Program-made: the position numbers and the translations under genes
Notes under the pieces: model-generated
Database searches by the model: none
The model's input: the letters and a program-made list of their open reading frames with translations, nothing else
Told to the model about the DNA's origin: nothing
From: Clostridia bacterium
Lineage (GTDB): Bacteria > Bacillota > Clostridia > Christensenellales > Borkfalkiaceae
Assembly: GCA_029061495.1 (NCBI GenBank)
Contig: JAIDRX010000031.1
Span: forward strand, 1-37,359
Direction of reading: 5' to 3'
Length of the DNA: 37,359 nucleotides
Shown here: positions 28,246-37,359 of the stretch, piece by piece
How the letters are laid out: every line of letters starts with the position of its first letter
Position numbering within the stretch: the first letter of the stretch is position 1

Positions 28246-31200
28246 CGGGTTCTCCGTAGGTGTTTATAAACTCCTCTCTGGACATCAAAACCTTTCTGGG
28301 CTTAGAACCCTCTGACTGGGTGATATAGTTCATATTCTCCATCCAGTCAATAATTTTACAAGCCTTAATATATCCAACGGGGAAACGGCGCTGAATCATA
28401 GAAACCGAAGCCTGATTTGAAGTTACGCAGTAATACAGTGCCTTTATGTAGGTGTCGTCTATCTTTGCGTCGCCGTCAACAGCCGCTTCGTCGCCGCCGC
28501 CCGACGAGTTGGACGCTTCCTCTTCGACCTTGTTAATGAAGTCTGAAGCGTCCTCGTCAAAGTAAGTTTCGTTATGCTCTTTAACGAAGTCCGTAACCTT
28601 CTGCACCTCGTGTGTGTCGATAAAGCATCCCTGTATACGCGCAAGGTCGGGATTTTCCGCCGAACGGAAATACAAATCGCCCTTGCCCAAAAGCTTTTCC
28701 GCACCGCCGATATCGAATATCGTTCTCGCGTCGTCGAAGGAGTTAACCTTAAAGCCTATACGCGTAGGTAAGTTGGATTTGATAAGACCTGTAATACAGT
28801 CTACCGAGGGACGCTGTGTTGCGAGAATCAAATGTATTCCGCAGGCGCGCGCCTTTTGTACGAGCTTGATTATTCTGCCCTCTATATCCTTTTTAGCCTG
28901 CAACATCAAGTCGCCGAACTCGTCGAGGATAATTACTATTTTGGGCAGTTTTTCTTCGCCTTCAGGTAAATGGCTGTTGTACTCGTCAAGGTTTTTGGTT
29001 GCCCTGCCGCCTTCGGTCATATCCTTGAAAAGGCTGTACCTGCGCTCCATTTCTTTAATCGCCCAGTTAAGCGCTTTTATAGCCTTATCCACCTCATGAA
29101 TAATTTCGTTAATCATAAGGTGAGGCAGTTTGTCGTAAGAGATAAATTCAACCTGTTTAGGGTCAACAAGAATAAACCTTAATTCCTCCGGACCGTATTT
29201 GTACAGTAAGCTTACTATAAGCGCGCTTAAGCAAATACTTTTACCACTGCCCGTAGTACCTGCAACCAAAAGGTGAGGCATTTTAGTTATATCGGGGCAA
29301 ACAACTTCGCCCTCAACGTTTTTACCGAGTGCAAAGGTCAATGCGTTGGATTTGCTGTTTATAAACTTGGGACTTGCAAGCATGCTTTTAAGCCCGACGA
29401 TAGTCCTCGCATTATTGGGAACTTCTATTGACAGCGCGCCCTTAGAGTAGTTAAGATACGCCGTAACGTTTTCCTTCATTAACGCCATAGCGACCGCCTC
29501 TCTGTAATTGAGCGACTGTTTTATTTTAGTTTTGTCCTCGATAATCACGTCATAGCGCGTAATTGCGGGACCTATCGTAACGTTTGAAACTTCACTGCTG
29601 ATTTTAAATCTTGCAAGCGTTTCCTCGATTGTGCGCTTGTTGTCCTCAATCTCTCCCGTGTTAACGTTGCTATGCTCGGGGTAATCGTCCAATAAATCGA
29701 GCGTAGGGTGAACGTACTTTTTCCAGACGTGTTTGGGCTTTTCCGCTTGTACGGGAGTTTGCACCGCCTGAGGCTCTGCTTTGCGCTCCTGACGAACTAC
29801 GGGCGCGGGTGCCACGGGTGCAGGCGCGGCAGTATGCGTTTCGGTAAAGCCTACCGCGGGGCTTTCGTCCTCAATATCGTCATCGTCGTCAACCGTAAGC
29901 TTTGCGCTGTGGGGGAACGCGGAAAAATTATCATCGTCATCTTCGTATAAATTGTCGTCATCAAAAAGATTAGCGTTGCTCCTTTCAGCCCTTCTTGACG
30001 AAAGTCTTGAAACGTCGGGCTCTATGCTCTGCTCTCCTCTGGGAACGTTTGACGAATTAAAAAGGTTATACATATTGACCGAGCCGCTCTCCTTTTCGGG
30101 CTGCTCGTCAACCTGTGGCTCCTCTATCTGTTCTGCACTTTCGGAAGCAGCCTCGTTAGGCTCTTCCCTTACGGAACGATTCAAATACTCGTTACGCTCG
30201 GGTGCCGGTTCGTTTATATAATTTTCATACTGTGAGGACTCAGCTTTGATTTCGGGCTGGGCATTGTCTTTAACTTCATCGCGGAGAGTCTGCGAGTAGT
30301 CTACAGCCGTATCCGACTCCTCAACAGTATAATTCGTATCCTGTACGGAATATACGTCTCCCGAAACCGGCTCGATATCGTCAAGCTTTTCAACGGGCTT
30401 TTCACCGTAGACGTAGTTTGAAGGCATCGGGGATACGGGTTTATTTAAAACGTCTTCCTGAAAGCTTTCACTGTAAGGCTTGCTCGGCAATGTCTTTTTT
30501 CCACTGGAGAAACTGCTTAAATAATCCCCCTCGCTTTGCACTGGGTGATTAAAATACGAGTCGTCGCTGAAAATCATATTGCGTCTGTAGCTTTCAGCTG
30601 CAAACTCACCGTTCTCGAAAAGTATTTTTCGTCCGAGGTTTTGCCGAGTATTGTCCTCCACCGCGGCTTCCTGCACTGCGGGCTGGTGTTCTATTATCTG
30701 CTGTTTGCGCCTTTCACTTGCTTTTAAAGGTTTATAGTAATAGTCCGACTCCTCTCTTACGGGCTGAGCCTGCTCTTTAATTTCGGGCTGAATTTTTACG
30801 GATTTTTCGCTTTCAACGCCGTTAACGATAACGCCGCCCCTGCGCGAGCTGCGCACGCCGCGGAACACCAAAAACAGAAGATATCCGCATACTACTAAAA
30901 GAAGCGAATAAATAACGTACGCGCCGATATACGTCGTAAGCTTTGCTACGGGGTATACTAAAATTGCGCAAATAACTCCGCCGAAGGTATAACCCGAAAG
31001 TCCGTTTGCCGCGTTTTTATAGCATGCGGCAATGTATGCACCGTAACCGGATAAAGATATATTTCTACTTGAAACCGCATGGAAAAGCAGGAAAAATACT
31101 ACTACGGTAAGCGAAATAACAAGCGCGGGTTTAAGGCTAACTTTAATTTTTTTGCCGAAAATAAGCCACTCGCCGAGGTACGCCAACAGCGCAAGAATAA

Positions 31201-31396
31201 CGAATGAACCGTAACCGAACGTACCGTACATAAACGTGCATATTGCCGCACCCAGCCCCGCGAACACGGTACTGCGTGTAAGCAGCATTAAAAAGACTAT
31301 TGCTGTAAAAAGCAGCAAAGTCGTTCCTAAAGTTTCCTTCGTAAATATTATCGAAGACTTGTTATTTTTATCCCTGTTTTTATTATTCAGTTTCAT
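28238..31396 (-). CDS. ftsK: DNA translocase FtsK/SpoIIIE
   Basis: N-terminal TM segments; long acidic linker; motor motif MPHLLVAGTTGSGKSICLSALIVSLL; VIILDEFGDLML; gamma domain SNQASVSMIQRRFPVGYIKACKIIDWME. Confidence 0.97.
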   Translation of the reverse strand: MKLNNKNRDKNNKSSIIFTKETLGTTLLLFTAIVFLMLLTRSTVFAGLGAAICTFMYGTFGYGSFVILALLAYLGEWLIFGKKIKVSLKPALVISLTVVVFFLLFHAVSSRNISLSGYGAYIAACYKNAANGLSGYTFGGVICAILVYPVAKLTTYIGAYVIYSLLLVVCGYLLFLVFRGVRSSRRGGVIVNGVESEKSVKIQPEIKEQAQPVREESDYYYKPLKASERRKQQIIEHQPAVQEAAVEDNTRQNLGRKILFENGEFAAESYRRNMIFSDDSYFNHPVQSEGDYLSSFSSGKKTLPSKPYSESFQEDVLNKPVSPMPSNYVYGEKPVEKLDDIEPVSGDVYSVQDTNYTVEESDTAVDYSQTLRDEVKDNAQPEIKAESSQYENYINEPAPERNEYLNRSVREEPNEAASESAEQIEEPQVDEQPEKESGSVNMYNLFNSSNVPRGEQSIEPDVSRLSSRRAERSNANLFDDDNLYEDDDDNFSAFPHSAKLTVDDDDDIEDESPAVGFTETHTAAPAPVAPAPVVRQERKAEPQAVQTPVQAEKPKHVWKKYVHPTLDLLDDYPEHSNVNTGEIEDNKRTIEETLARFKISSEVSNVTIGPAITRYDVIIEDKTKIKQSLNYREAVAMALMKENVTAYLNYSKGALSIEVPNNARTIVGLKSMLASPKFINSKSNALTFALGKNVEGEVVCPDITKMPHLLVAGTTGSGKSICLSALIVSLLYKYGPEELRFILVDPKQVEFISYDKLPHLMINEIIHEVDKAIKALNWAIKEMERRYSLFKDMTEGGRATKNLDEYNSHLPEGEEKLPKIVIILDEFGDLMLQAKKDIEGRIIKLVQKARACGIHLILATQRPSVDCITGLIKSNLPTRIGFKVNSFDDARTIFDIGGAEKLLGKGDLYFRSAENPDLARIQGCFIDTHEVQKVTDFVKEHNETYFDEDASDFINKVEEEASNSSGGGDEAAVDGDAKIDDTYIKALYYCVTSNQASVSMIQRRFPVGYIKACKIIDWMENMNYITQSEGSKPRKVLMSREEFINTYGEPDD

Positions 31397-31527
31397 ACTC
31401 TGTAAAGTTACCTCTCATGATAACAACTCAGTTTTTATTATATCATTTATGCAAAAAAATAACAACAAAATGACGGTAAAATTATTATTTTTTTATATAA
31501 TAATGAAAACGGAATAAAATAAAAAAA

Positions 31528-31550
31528 CGCGCCTATTCAGGCGCGCTTTT
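31528..31550. terminator. Intrinsic terminator downstream of ilvC
   Basis: cgcgcc-tattca-ggcgcg flanked by A7 and TTTT. Confidence 0.75.
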
Positions 31551-31563
31551 TAAAATTTATAAA

Positions 31564-32649
<1,086 letters not shown>

Positions 32650-32686
32650 GCAATATTAAAAATTATTAAAAAAAAGCCCCGTAAAT

Positions 32687-32715
32687 TTGCATAACGGTGC
32701 AAAAACGTGTATAAT
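32687..32715 (+). promoter_or_regulatory. Predicted sigma-A promoter for the DUF815 AAA gene
   Basis: TTGCAT (32687-32692) - 17 bp - TATAAT (32710-32715). Confidence 0.65.
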
Positions 32716-32739
32716 TATAAAAAATCAACGAGGAACGCT

Positions 32740-33909
32740 ATGAACGAACTACCCGCGAAAGAAACGATAATTGTCCTAAGAAACCTGTTAAAAAACGAAC
32801 TGTTCGCCGCATTTTTAAACTATGCGGAAAAGGGACAGCCTTACCAAGCCGAATTTTTAAATAAGCTTTATTCTCTCGGAAAAGAAAATAACTTACTAGG
32901 TGCATTGCAGGAAATAATTTTAAAAGATGAAAACGCTTTTTCCGTAAGCTGTGCAAACGGCAAACTACCGTCCGCATACGTTTTGAAAGCATACAAAAGC
33001 GAACTTGAAATTATATTCAACCTCGCTACAAATACTCCTAATCGCGGACACTATTCATTAGGAAAATGCTTAGCGCCTTTCGACGAGGAATTTAATCACG
33101 ATTATACTATACAATGCCTCTACAACTATTACCAGAAAAACGGATACGGCGAATTTATCGACCACTCCGCTTTCGTATACGAAAACGACAATTTAAAGCC
33201 TGTTGCCACAACATCGAAAATAACGCTTGAAAGTCTTAAAGACTACGAAAGCGAAAAGCAGATAATAACCTCTAACTTAATAAATTTTTTAAACGGCTTG
33301 CCCTTTTCCGATATGCTTTTATACGGCGACCGAGGCACGGGGAAATCCTCTACCGTTCACGCAATGCTGAACAAGTATTTCAGTCAGGGTCTTAGACTTA
33401 TAGAAGTAAATAAAGAGAATCTGAAAGACATACCTGCAATAAAGCGGCTTATTCTTTCAAGCCCTCTTAAATTCATTATATTTATCGACGACTTATCTCT
33501 TGATGACGGAGACGAAAAAACCTCGCTCTTAAAATCGAACTTAGAAGGTTCGATTTCGGGAAAGGCTTCAAACGTTATGATCGTCGCGACCTCGAACAGA
33601 CGGCATATTGTTAAGGAAAATTATTCCGACAGAGAAAACTCCGTTCACGCAAGAGACTCTATTGAAGAACAGCTTTCTCTGTCCGACAGGTTCGGTATTA
33701 TCGTTTTATTTTCAACCACCGACAAAGAAAAATATCTGTCAATTGTAAAACAGCTTGCCGCCGATAAAGGTTTGCCTTGCGACAATAAGTTAGTTGAAAT
33801 TGCCGAGCGCTGGGCGCTTACAAACGGCGGTCGATCGCCGAGGCGCGCCGCGCAGATAGTTGATATGGTCTACTCTTGCCGCGTCAAGGGCGAGCCGGTA
33901 GATTTTTAA
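32740..33909 (+). CDS. DUF815-family AAA ATPase
   Basis: Walker A LLYGDRGTGKSSTVHAMLNKY, Walker B FIIFIDDLSLD, VMIVATSNRRHIVKENY, GGRSPRRAAQIVDMV. ATG 32740 preferred over GTG 32707, which overlaps the -10. Confidence 0.88.
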   Translation: MNELPAKETIIVLRNLLKNELFAAFLNYAEKGQPYQAEFLNKLYSLGKENNLLGALQEIILKDENAFSVSCANGKLPSAYVLKAYKSELEIIFNLATNTPNRGHYSLGKCLAPFDEEFNHDYTIQCLYNYYQKNGYGEFIDHSAFVYENDNLKPVATTSKITLESLKDYESEKQIITSNLINFLNGLPFSDMLLYGDRGTGKSSTVHAMLNKYFSQGLRLIEVNKENLKDIPAIKRLILSSPLKFIIFIDDLSLDDGDEKTSLLKSNLEGSISGKASNVMIVATSNRRHIVKENYSDRENSVHARDSIEEQLSLSDRFGIIVLFSTTDKEKYLSIVKQLAADKGLPCDNKLVEIAERWALTNGGRSPRRAAQIVDMVYSCRVKGEPVDF

Positions 33910-35221
33910 TAAGATTTTTAGCAATAAAATATATATCACCCGCGCCGAGAAACAAAACCATGTCCCCCTCGCCCGCCTTAGATATGAATTCCGAAATATC
34001 CCGCATGTCGTCGCCGTAGTGGGATTTTTTCACGCTCTGAGAAAGAGTAAGCGCACTGCCCGAGTCGTCGAAATATTCGCGCGCGGCAAAAGTTTTAAAA
34101 ATAAGCAAATTATTCAGCGGTGCAAGCACTTTTACAAACTGTGAAAACAGGTTTTTGGTTCTCGAATATGTATGCGGTTGAAATATTACGTATAATTTAC
34201 CCAAACATATCTTTTTTGCCGTGCGGATAACCGCGCGCAATTCTTCGGGGTGGTGTGCATAGTCGGCTATACACACCGCGCCGTTTATGCTTCCTATATT
34301 TTCAAACCTGCGCTCAACGCCCGTAAAAGAATTAAGCCCGTCTTTTATAAACTCGAACTGTATCCCTGCGCTTCTTGCGGCGGCAATCGCAGCTACTGCG
34401 TTAAGTACGTTATGCTTGCCGTAAACGTTCAAAGATATTTCGCCGAGTTCTTCCGCCCCTTCGTAAGCGGTAAACGAATATGCTCCGCCAGTGCTTTGTA
34501 TCTTTTTTGCAAAATAGTCCGCGCATTTATCGTATCCGAAACTATACCCGAAGTTTATAGGCAAATCGCGGTAAAGCGAAACTGCTACGACCGCACTGTT
34601 AGCAAAACGCAGGTATGCTTCCGTCAAGGCCTGCTCGCTGCCGTAACACTCTAAGTGGTCCGCACCGCTGTTTAATATTACGGCAATATCAGGCTTTAAA
34701 AGCAAAAAGTTCTTTTTATATTCGCACGCTTCTGTAATGAAAAAGTCTTTGCCGCCCGAATAGAAATTTGTAAACTCGCTGTCGCTACCGCCTATGTGGG
34801 CGGTAAATTTTTTGCCCGCCGCCGCAAAAATATGCGCAAGCATAGAACAGCAAGTTGTCTTCCCGTGGCAACCGGAAACCGCAATAACCTTTTTGAAACT
34901 GCGGCTAACTTCGTATAAAAGCTGTCCGCGCGAAATTATATTTTTGGACAGTTTTTTTGCTTCGCACAGGTGATAGTCGTTTTCCTTAATGGCGTCCGTA
35001 TACACAATAAGAGAATAATCTTTAACGCTGTCCTGCTCTTCACCGATGCTTATTTGGGCCCCCATGCTCTTAAGTTCTTCGGTATATTGATTTTCCGCGG
35101 CGTCGTATCCGCCCACCTTTTTGCCCTCGGACAGAAAATATTTTGCAAGTCCGCTCATGCTTACTCCGCCTATGCCGATAAAGTAAAAACTGTCGTATTT
35201 GTCCTCAATATAAATGCGCAT
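33884..35221 (-). CDS. murC: UDP-N-acetylmuramate--L-alanine ligase
   Basis: YFIGIGGVSMSGLAKYFLSEGKKVGGYD; AVSGCHGKTTCCSMLAHIF; ADYAHHPEELRAVIRTAK; FQPHTYSRTKNLFSQF. Confidence 0.97.
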   Translation of the reverse strand: MRIYIEDKYDSFYFIGIGGVSMSGLAKYFLSEGKKVGGYDAAENQYTEELKSMGAQISIGEEQDSVKDYSLIVYTDAIKENDYHLCEAKKLSKNIISRGQLLYEVSRSFKKVIAVSGCHGKTTCCSMLAHIFAAAGKKFTAHIGGSDSEFTNFYSGGKDFFITEACEYKKNFLLLKPDIAVILNSGADHLECYGSEQALTEAYLRFANSAVVAVSLYRDLPINFGYSFGYDKCADYFAKKIQSTGGAYSFTAYEGAEELGEISLNVYGKHNVLNAVAAIAAARSAGIQFEFIKDGLNSFTGVERRFENIGSINGAVCIADYAHHPEELRAVIRTAKKICLGKLYVIFQPHTYSRTKNLFSQFVKVLAPLNNLLIFKTFAAREYFDDSGSALTLSQSVKKSHYGDDMRDISEFISKAGEGDMVLFLGAGDIYFIAKNLIKNLPARP

Positions 35222-35306
35222 AATACATATTATTAAAAAATATAAATTTTTAGCACGAAATATGTATAATTTTTTATCAAAACGTAAAAAAATTTTAATA
35301 AAGCTA

Positions 35307-35335
35307 TTGAAATTATTTAACTTTTATTGTACAAT
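35307..35335 (+). promoter_or_regulatory. Predicted sigma-A promoter for spoVG
   Basis: TTGAAA (35307-35312) - 17 bp - TACAAT (35330-35335). Confidence 0.65.
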
Positions 35336-35369
35336 ATAAACAATGAAAGTATTATCTGGCAGGTGAATT

Positions 35370-35633
35370 ATGAAAATCTCAGATGTACGAATCAGATTAG
35401 TTAACAAGGAGGACAATAAACTAAAAGCAGTAGCTTCCATTACCATTGACGAATGTTTCGTCGTACACGACATAAAAGTAATAGAAGCTGCAGACGGCGC
35501 GTTTATTGCAATGCCGAGCAGAAAAACTAATGATGGCGAATTTAAGGATATTGCACATCCGCTTAATTCCGAGACCCGAGAACTTATAAAAAAAGCAATC
35601 CTTACGGCTTACTATGATGAACTTACACATTAA
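35370..35633 (+). CDS. spoVG: Septation/RNA-binding regulator SpoVG
   Basis: [73 protein letters not shown]: near-canonical SpoVG, 87 aa. Confidence 0.97.
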   Translation: MKISDVRIRLVNKEDNKLKAVASITIDECFVVHDIKVIEAADGAFIAMPSRKTNDGEFKDIAHPLNSETRELIKKAILTAYYDELTH

Positions 35634-35679
35634 GTCACATTTGGTTTTCCGTTAGTTAAATTAATACTGAATTTGTAAG

Positions 35680-35713
35680 AAAAAAGCACCCGTAAACCAC
35701 GAGTGCTTTTTTC
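35680..35713. terminator. Bidirectional terminator between spoVG and ftsZ
   Basis: aaaaaagcacccg-taaacca-cgagtgctttttt (one bulged or mismatched position). Confidence 0.75.
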
Positions 35714-35732
35714 TTGTTTTATTTATTTTAAA

Positions 35733-36974
35733 TTAATATCTGTCGTCGCCGGTGCGCTTTTTGCCGAGGTTTCTCAGCATCTGCGCAAATTTAGGAACGT
35801 TCTTTTCGTTGGGGCGCTCTATGCTGTCGTCGTCGGTAATCTGGCGGGCGGGCTGTACAGGAGGCTGAACCGACTGCCTTGTGTAATAAGGCTCGGAAAC
35901 AGACAACCTTTCGGGTGCGGGTGCATTATACGCAGGACGGTCGAATACTCTGCCGCTCTGATACCCCCTCTGCACGCTGTCATCGTCGCGCTGTTTGCTG
36001 TCAAAGCCGGGGAAACCCGTAGCTATAACTGTAATTTCAACCTCGTCGCGAACGTTGGGGTCAATTCTCGCGCCGAATATAATATTCGCGGAAGCGTCTA
36101 CTACGCTTCTTACAAGCTCTGCCGCGTCTGCAACTTCGTCAAAGGTCAAATCGTCGCCGCCGACAACGTTAAGTATTACGCCGCGCGCGCCCTCGATAGT
36201 CGTTTCAAGCAAGGGGCAGTTAACCGCAACCCTTACCGCCTCAATAATCCTGTTGTCGCCCTTTGCAACACCGACGCCTAGGTGAGCTATACCCTTGTCC
36301 TTAAGGATAGTTCTTACGTCAGCAAAGTCAAGGTTGATAAGCGAAGGATTAACGATAAGCTCGGCAATGCCTTTAATTCCCTGCTTCAAAATTTCGTCCG
36401 CAACGCGAAGCGCCTCGCGCATAGGAGTGTTTTTAGCAACGACCGTTTTAATTTTGTCGTTGGGTATTATGATAAGCGTATCAACGTATTTTTTAAGATT
36501 TTCAAGACCCTTTACCGTATTTTCCATACGCTTTTTGCCCTCGAAACCGAAAGGCTCGGTTACGACTGCTACGGTAAGAATCTTCATGTCGCGGGCAATT
36601 TTAGCGATTACTGGAGCCGCACCTGTACCCGTACCGCCGCCCATACCTGCGGTAATGAATAAAAGGTCGGTATTTTCAACGGCTTTGGTAAGCACTTCTT
36701 TGCTCTCTTCCGCCGCCGCTCTGCCGATATCGGGATCTGCACCCGCACCAAGTCCTTTGGTAAGCGAGCTGCCTATCTGAATTTTATTTTCACAGGGAGA
36801 CAAAGCGAGTATCTGGCTGTCGGTATTTACTACGTAATACTCTGCGCAGTTGATTCCCGCGTCAAGCATTCTGTTTACGGCGTTGTTACCCGCGCCGCCT
36901 ACGCCTATAACTTTAATTCTCGCCCTTCCCGAGATGCTACCGCCGCTTGCTCCTTCGACTAAATCGTTAAACAT
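35733..36974 (-). CDS. ftsZ: Cell division protein FtsZ
   Basis: IKVIGVGGAGNNAVNRML; GGGTGTGAAPVIAKIA; GFDSKQ; 413 aa. Confidence 0.99.
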   Translation of the reverse strand: MFNDLVEGASGGSISGRARIKVIGVGGAGNNAVNRMLDAGINCAEYYVVNTDSQILALSPCENKIQIGSSLTKGLGAGADPDIGRAAAEESKEVLTKAVENTDLLFITAGMGGGTGTGAAPVIAKIARDMKILTVAVVTEPFGFEGKKRMENTVKGLENLKKYVDTLIIIPNDKIKTVVAKNTPMREALRVADEILKQGIKGIAELIVNPSLINLDFADVRTILKDKGIAHLGVGVAKGDNRIIEAVRVAVNCPLLETTIEGARGVILNVVGGDDLTFDEVADAAELVRSVVDASANIIFGARIDPNVRDEVEITVIATGFPGFDSKQRDDDSVQRGYQSGRVFDRPAYNAPAPERLSVSEPYYTRQSVQPPVQPARQITDDDSIERPNEKNVPKFAQMLRNLGKKRTGDDRY

Positions 36975-37014
36975 TTTAACCCTCCGTTAAATCTAAATTA
37001 ATTGAATGTACCGA

Positions 37015-37359
37015 TTATTCGGAATCTTTAAGCGCTGTATCCAACAAGCTTAAAAGCGAGCTGAATTGCGGCTTATCGTAGTAAGGAATCTTCGGTGAAA
37101 TTATATCTACGTTTTTTACAAGTCTGTTTGAAATATGCTCCGCGGTACCGCGTATAATCTTGACGCCTTCGCCCGTAATATTAATGGGGCGCGTATCGAG
37201 ATTTTTGCCCGTAAAGCTTTGACGGCACTCTTCAAGCGTTTCGCATATACCGTCAAGCCCTTCGCGTATCTTATCGCGCAAAAGCACCGTGGGGAAGCTG
37301 TAATTGTTTCCCTCGTAAACGTATTCTTCTATACTGCTTAACCTTTCTTTTGCATTTAA
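37015..37359 (-). CDS. ftsA: FtsA-like cell division protein, C-terminal part (runs off the right edge)
   Basis: The frame is open to the window edge: LNAKERLSSIEEYVYEGNNYSFPTVLLRDKIREGLDGICETLEEC...PINITGEGVKIIRGTAEHISNRLVKNVDIISPKIPYYDKPQFSSLLSLLDTALKDSE. Directly upstream of ftsZ. Confidence 0.8.
   Translation of the reverse strand, partial: LNAKERLSSIEEYVYEGNNYSFPTVLLRDKIREGLDGICETLEECRQSFTGKNLDTRPINITGEGVKIIRGTAEHISNRLVKNVDIISPKIPYYDKPQFSSLLSLLDTALKDSE

Noticed and set aside
28238-31396. Low-complexity acidic/Pro-rich linker in FtsK as a possible novel domain
   Set aside because: Long, variable, disordered linkers between the membrane and motor domains are normal in FtsK/SpoIIIE.
35703-36780. 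192-, 96-, 126- and 161-aa plus-strand ORFs over ftsZ
   Set aside because: Antisense to ftsZ, with no recognisable domain.

Overview
The window is a mostly housekeeping chromosomal segment from a low-to-moderate GC bacterium. Gene content and order (ftsK-rimO-pgsA-cinA-recA, rny, spoVG, ftsA-ftsZ) suggest Firmicutes/Clostridia; this taxonomic call is inference. The left part is a minus-strand ten-gene block: argG-argC-argJ-argB-argD-argF-carA-carB::dapF-cysteine desulfurase-thiI. argH is not in the window. The middle and right hold a minus-strand ftsK-rimO-pgsA-cinA-recA-nadE block, rny, ilvC, murC, ftsZ and the C-terminal end of ftsA. Plus-strand genes are a class A PBP, a membrane-anchored PadR-like regulator with a flavodoxin, a DUF815-type AAA ATPase and spoVG. 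No CRISPR array, transposon, prophage, rRNA or tRNA was recognised. The most unusual signals are: (1) one continuous ORF fusing a complete carbamoyl-phosphate synthase large subunit to a diaminopimelate epimerase; (2) Ala in place of the first catalytic Cys in that DapF domain; (3) a PadR HTH joined through a Pro/Glu-rich linker to about four C-terminal TM helices, followed directly by a flavodoxin gene; (4) three ARG-box-like palindromes spaced exactly 29 bp apart upstream of argG. I did not find a clear new defence or mobile system.
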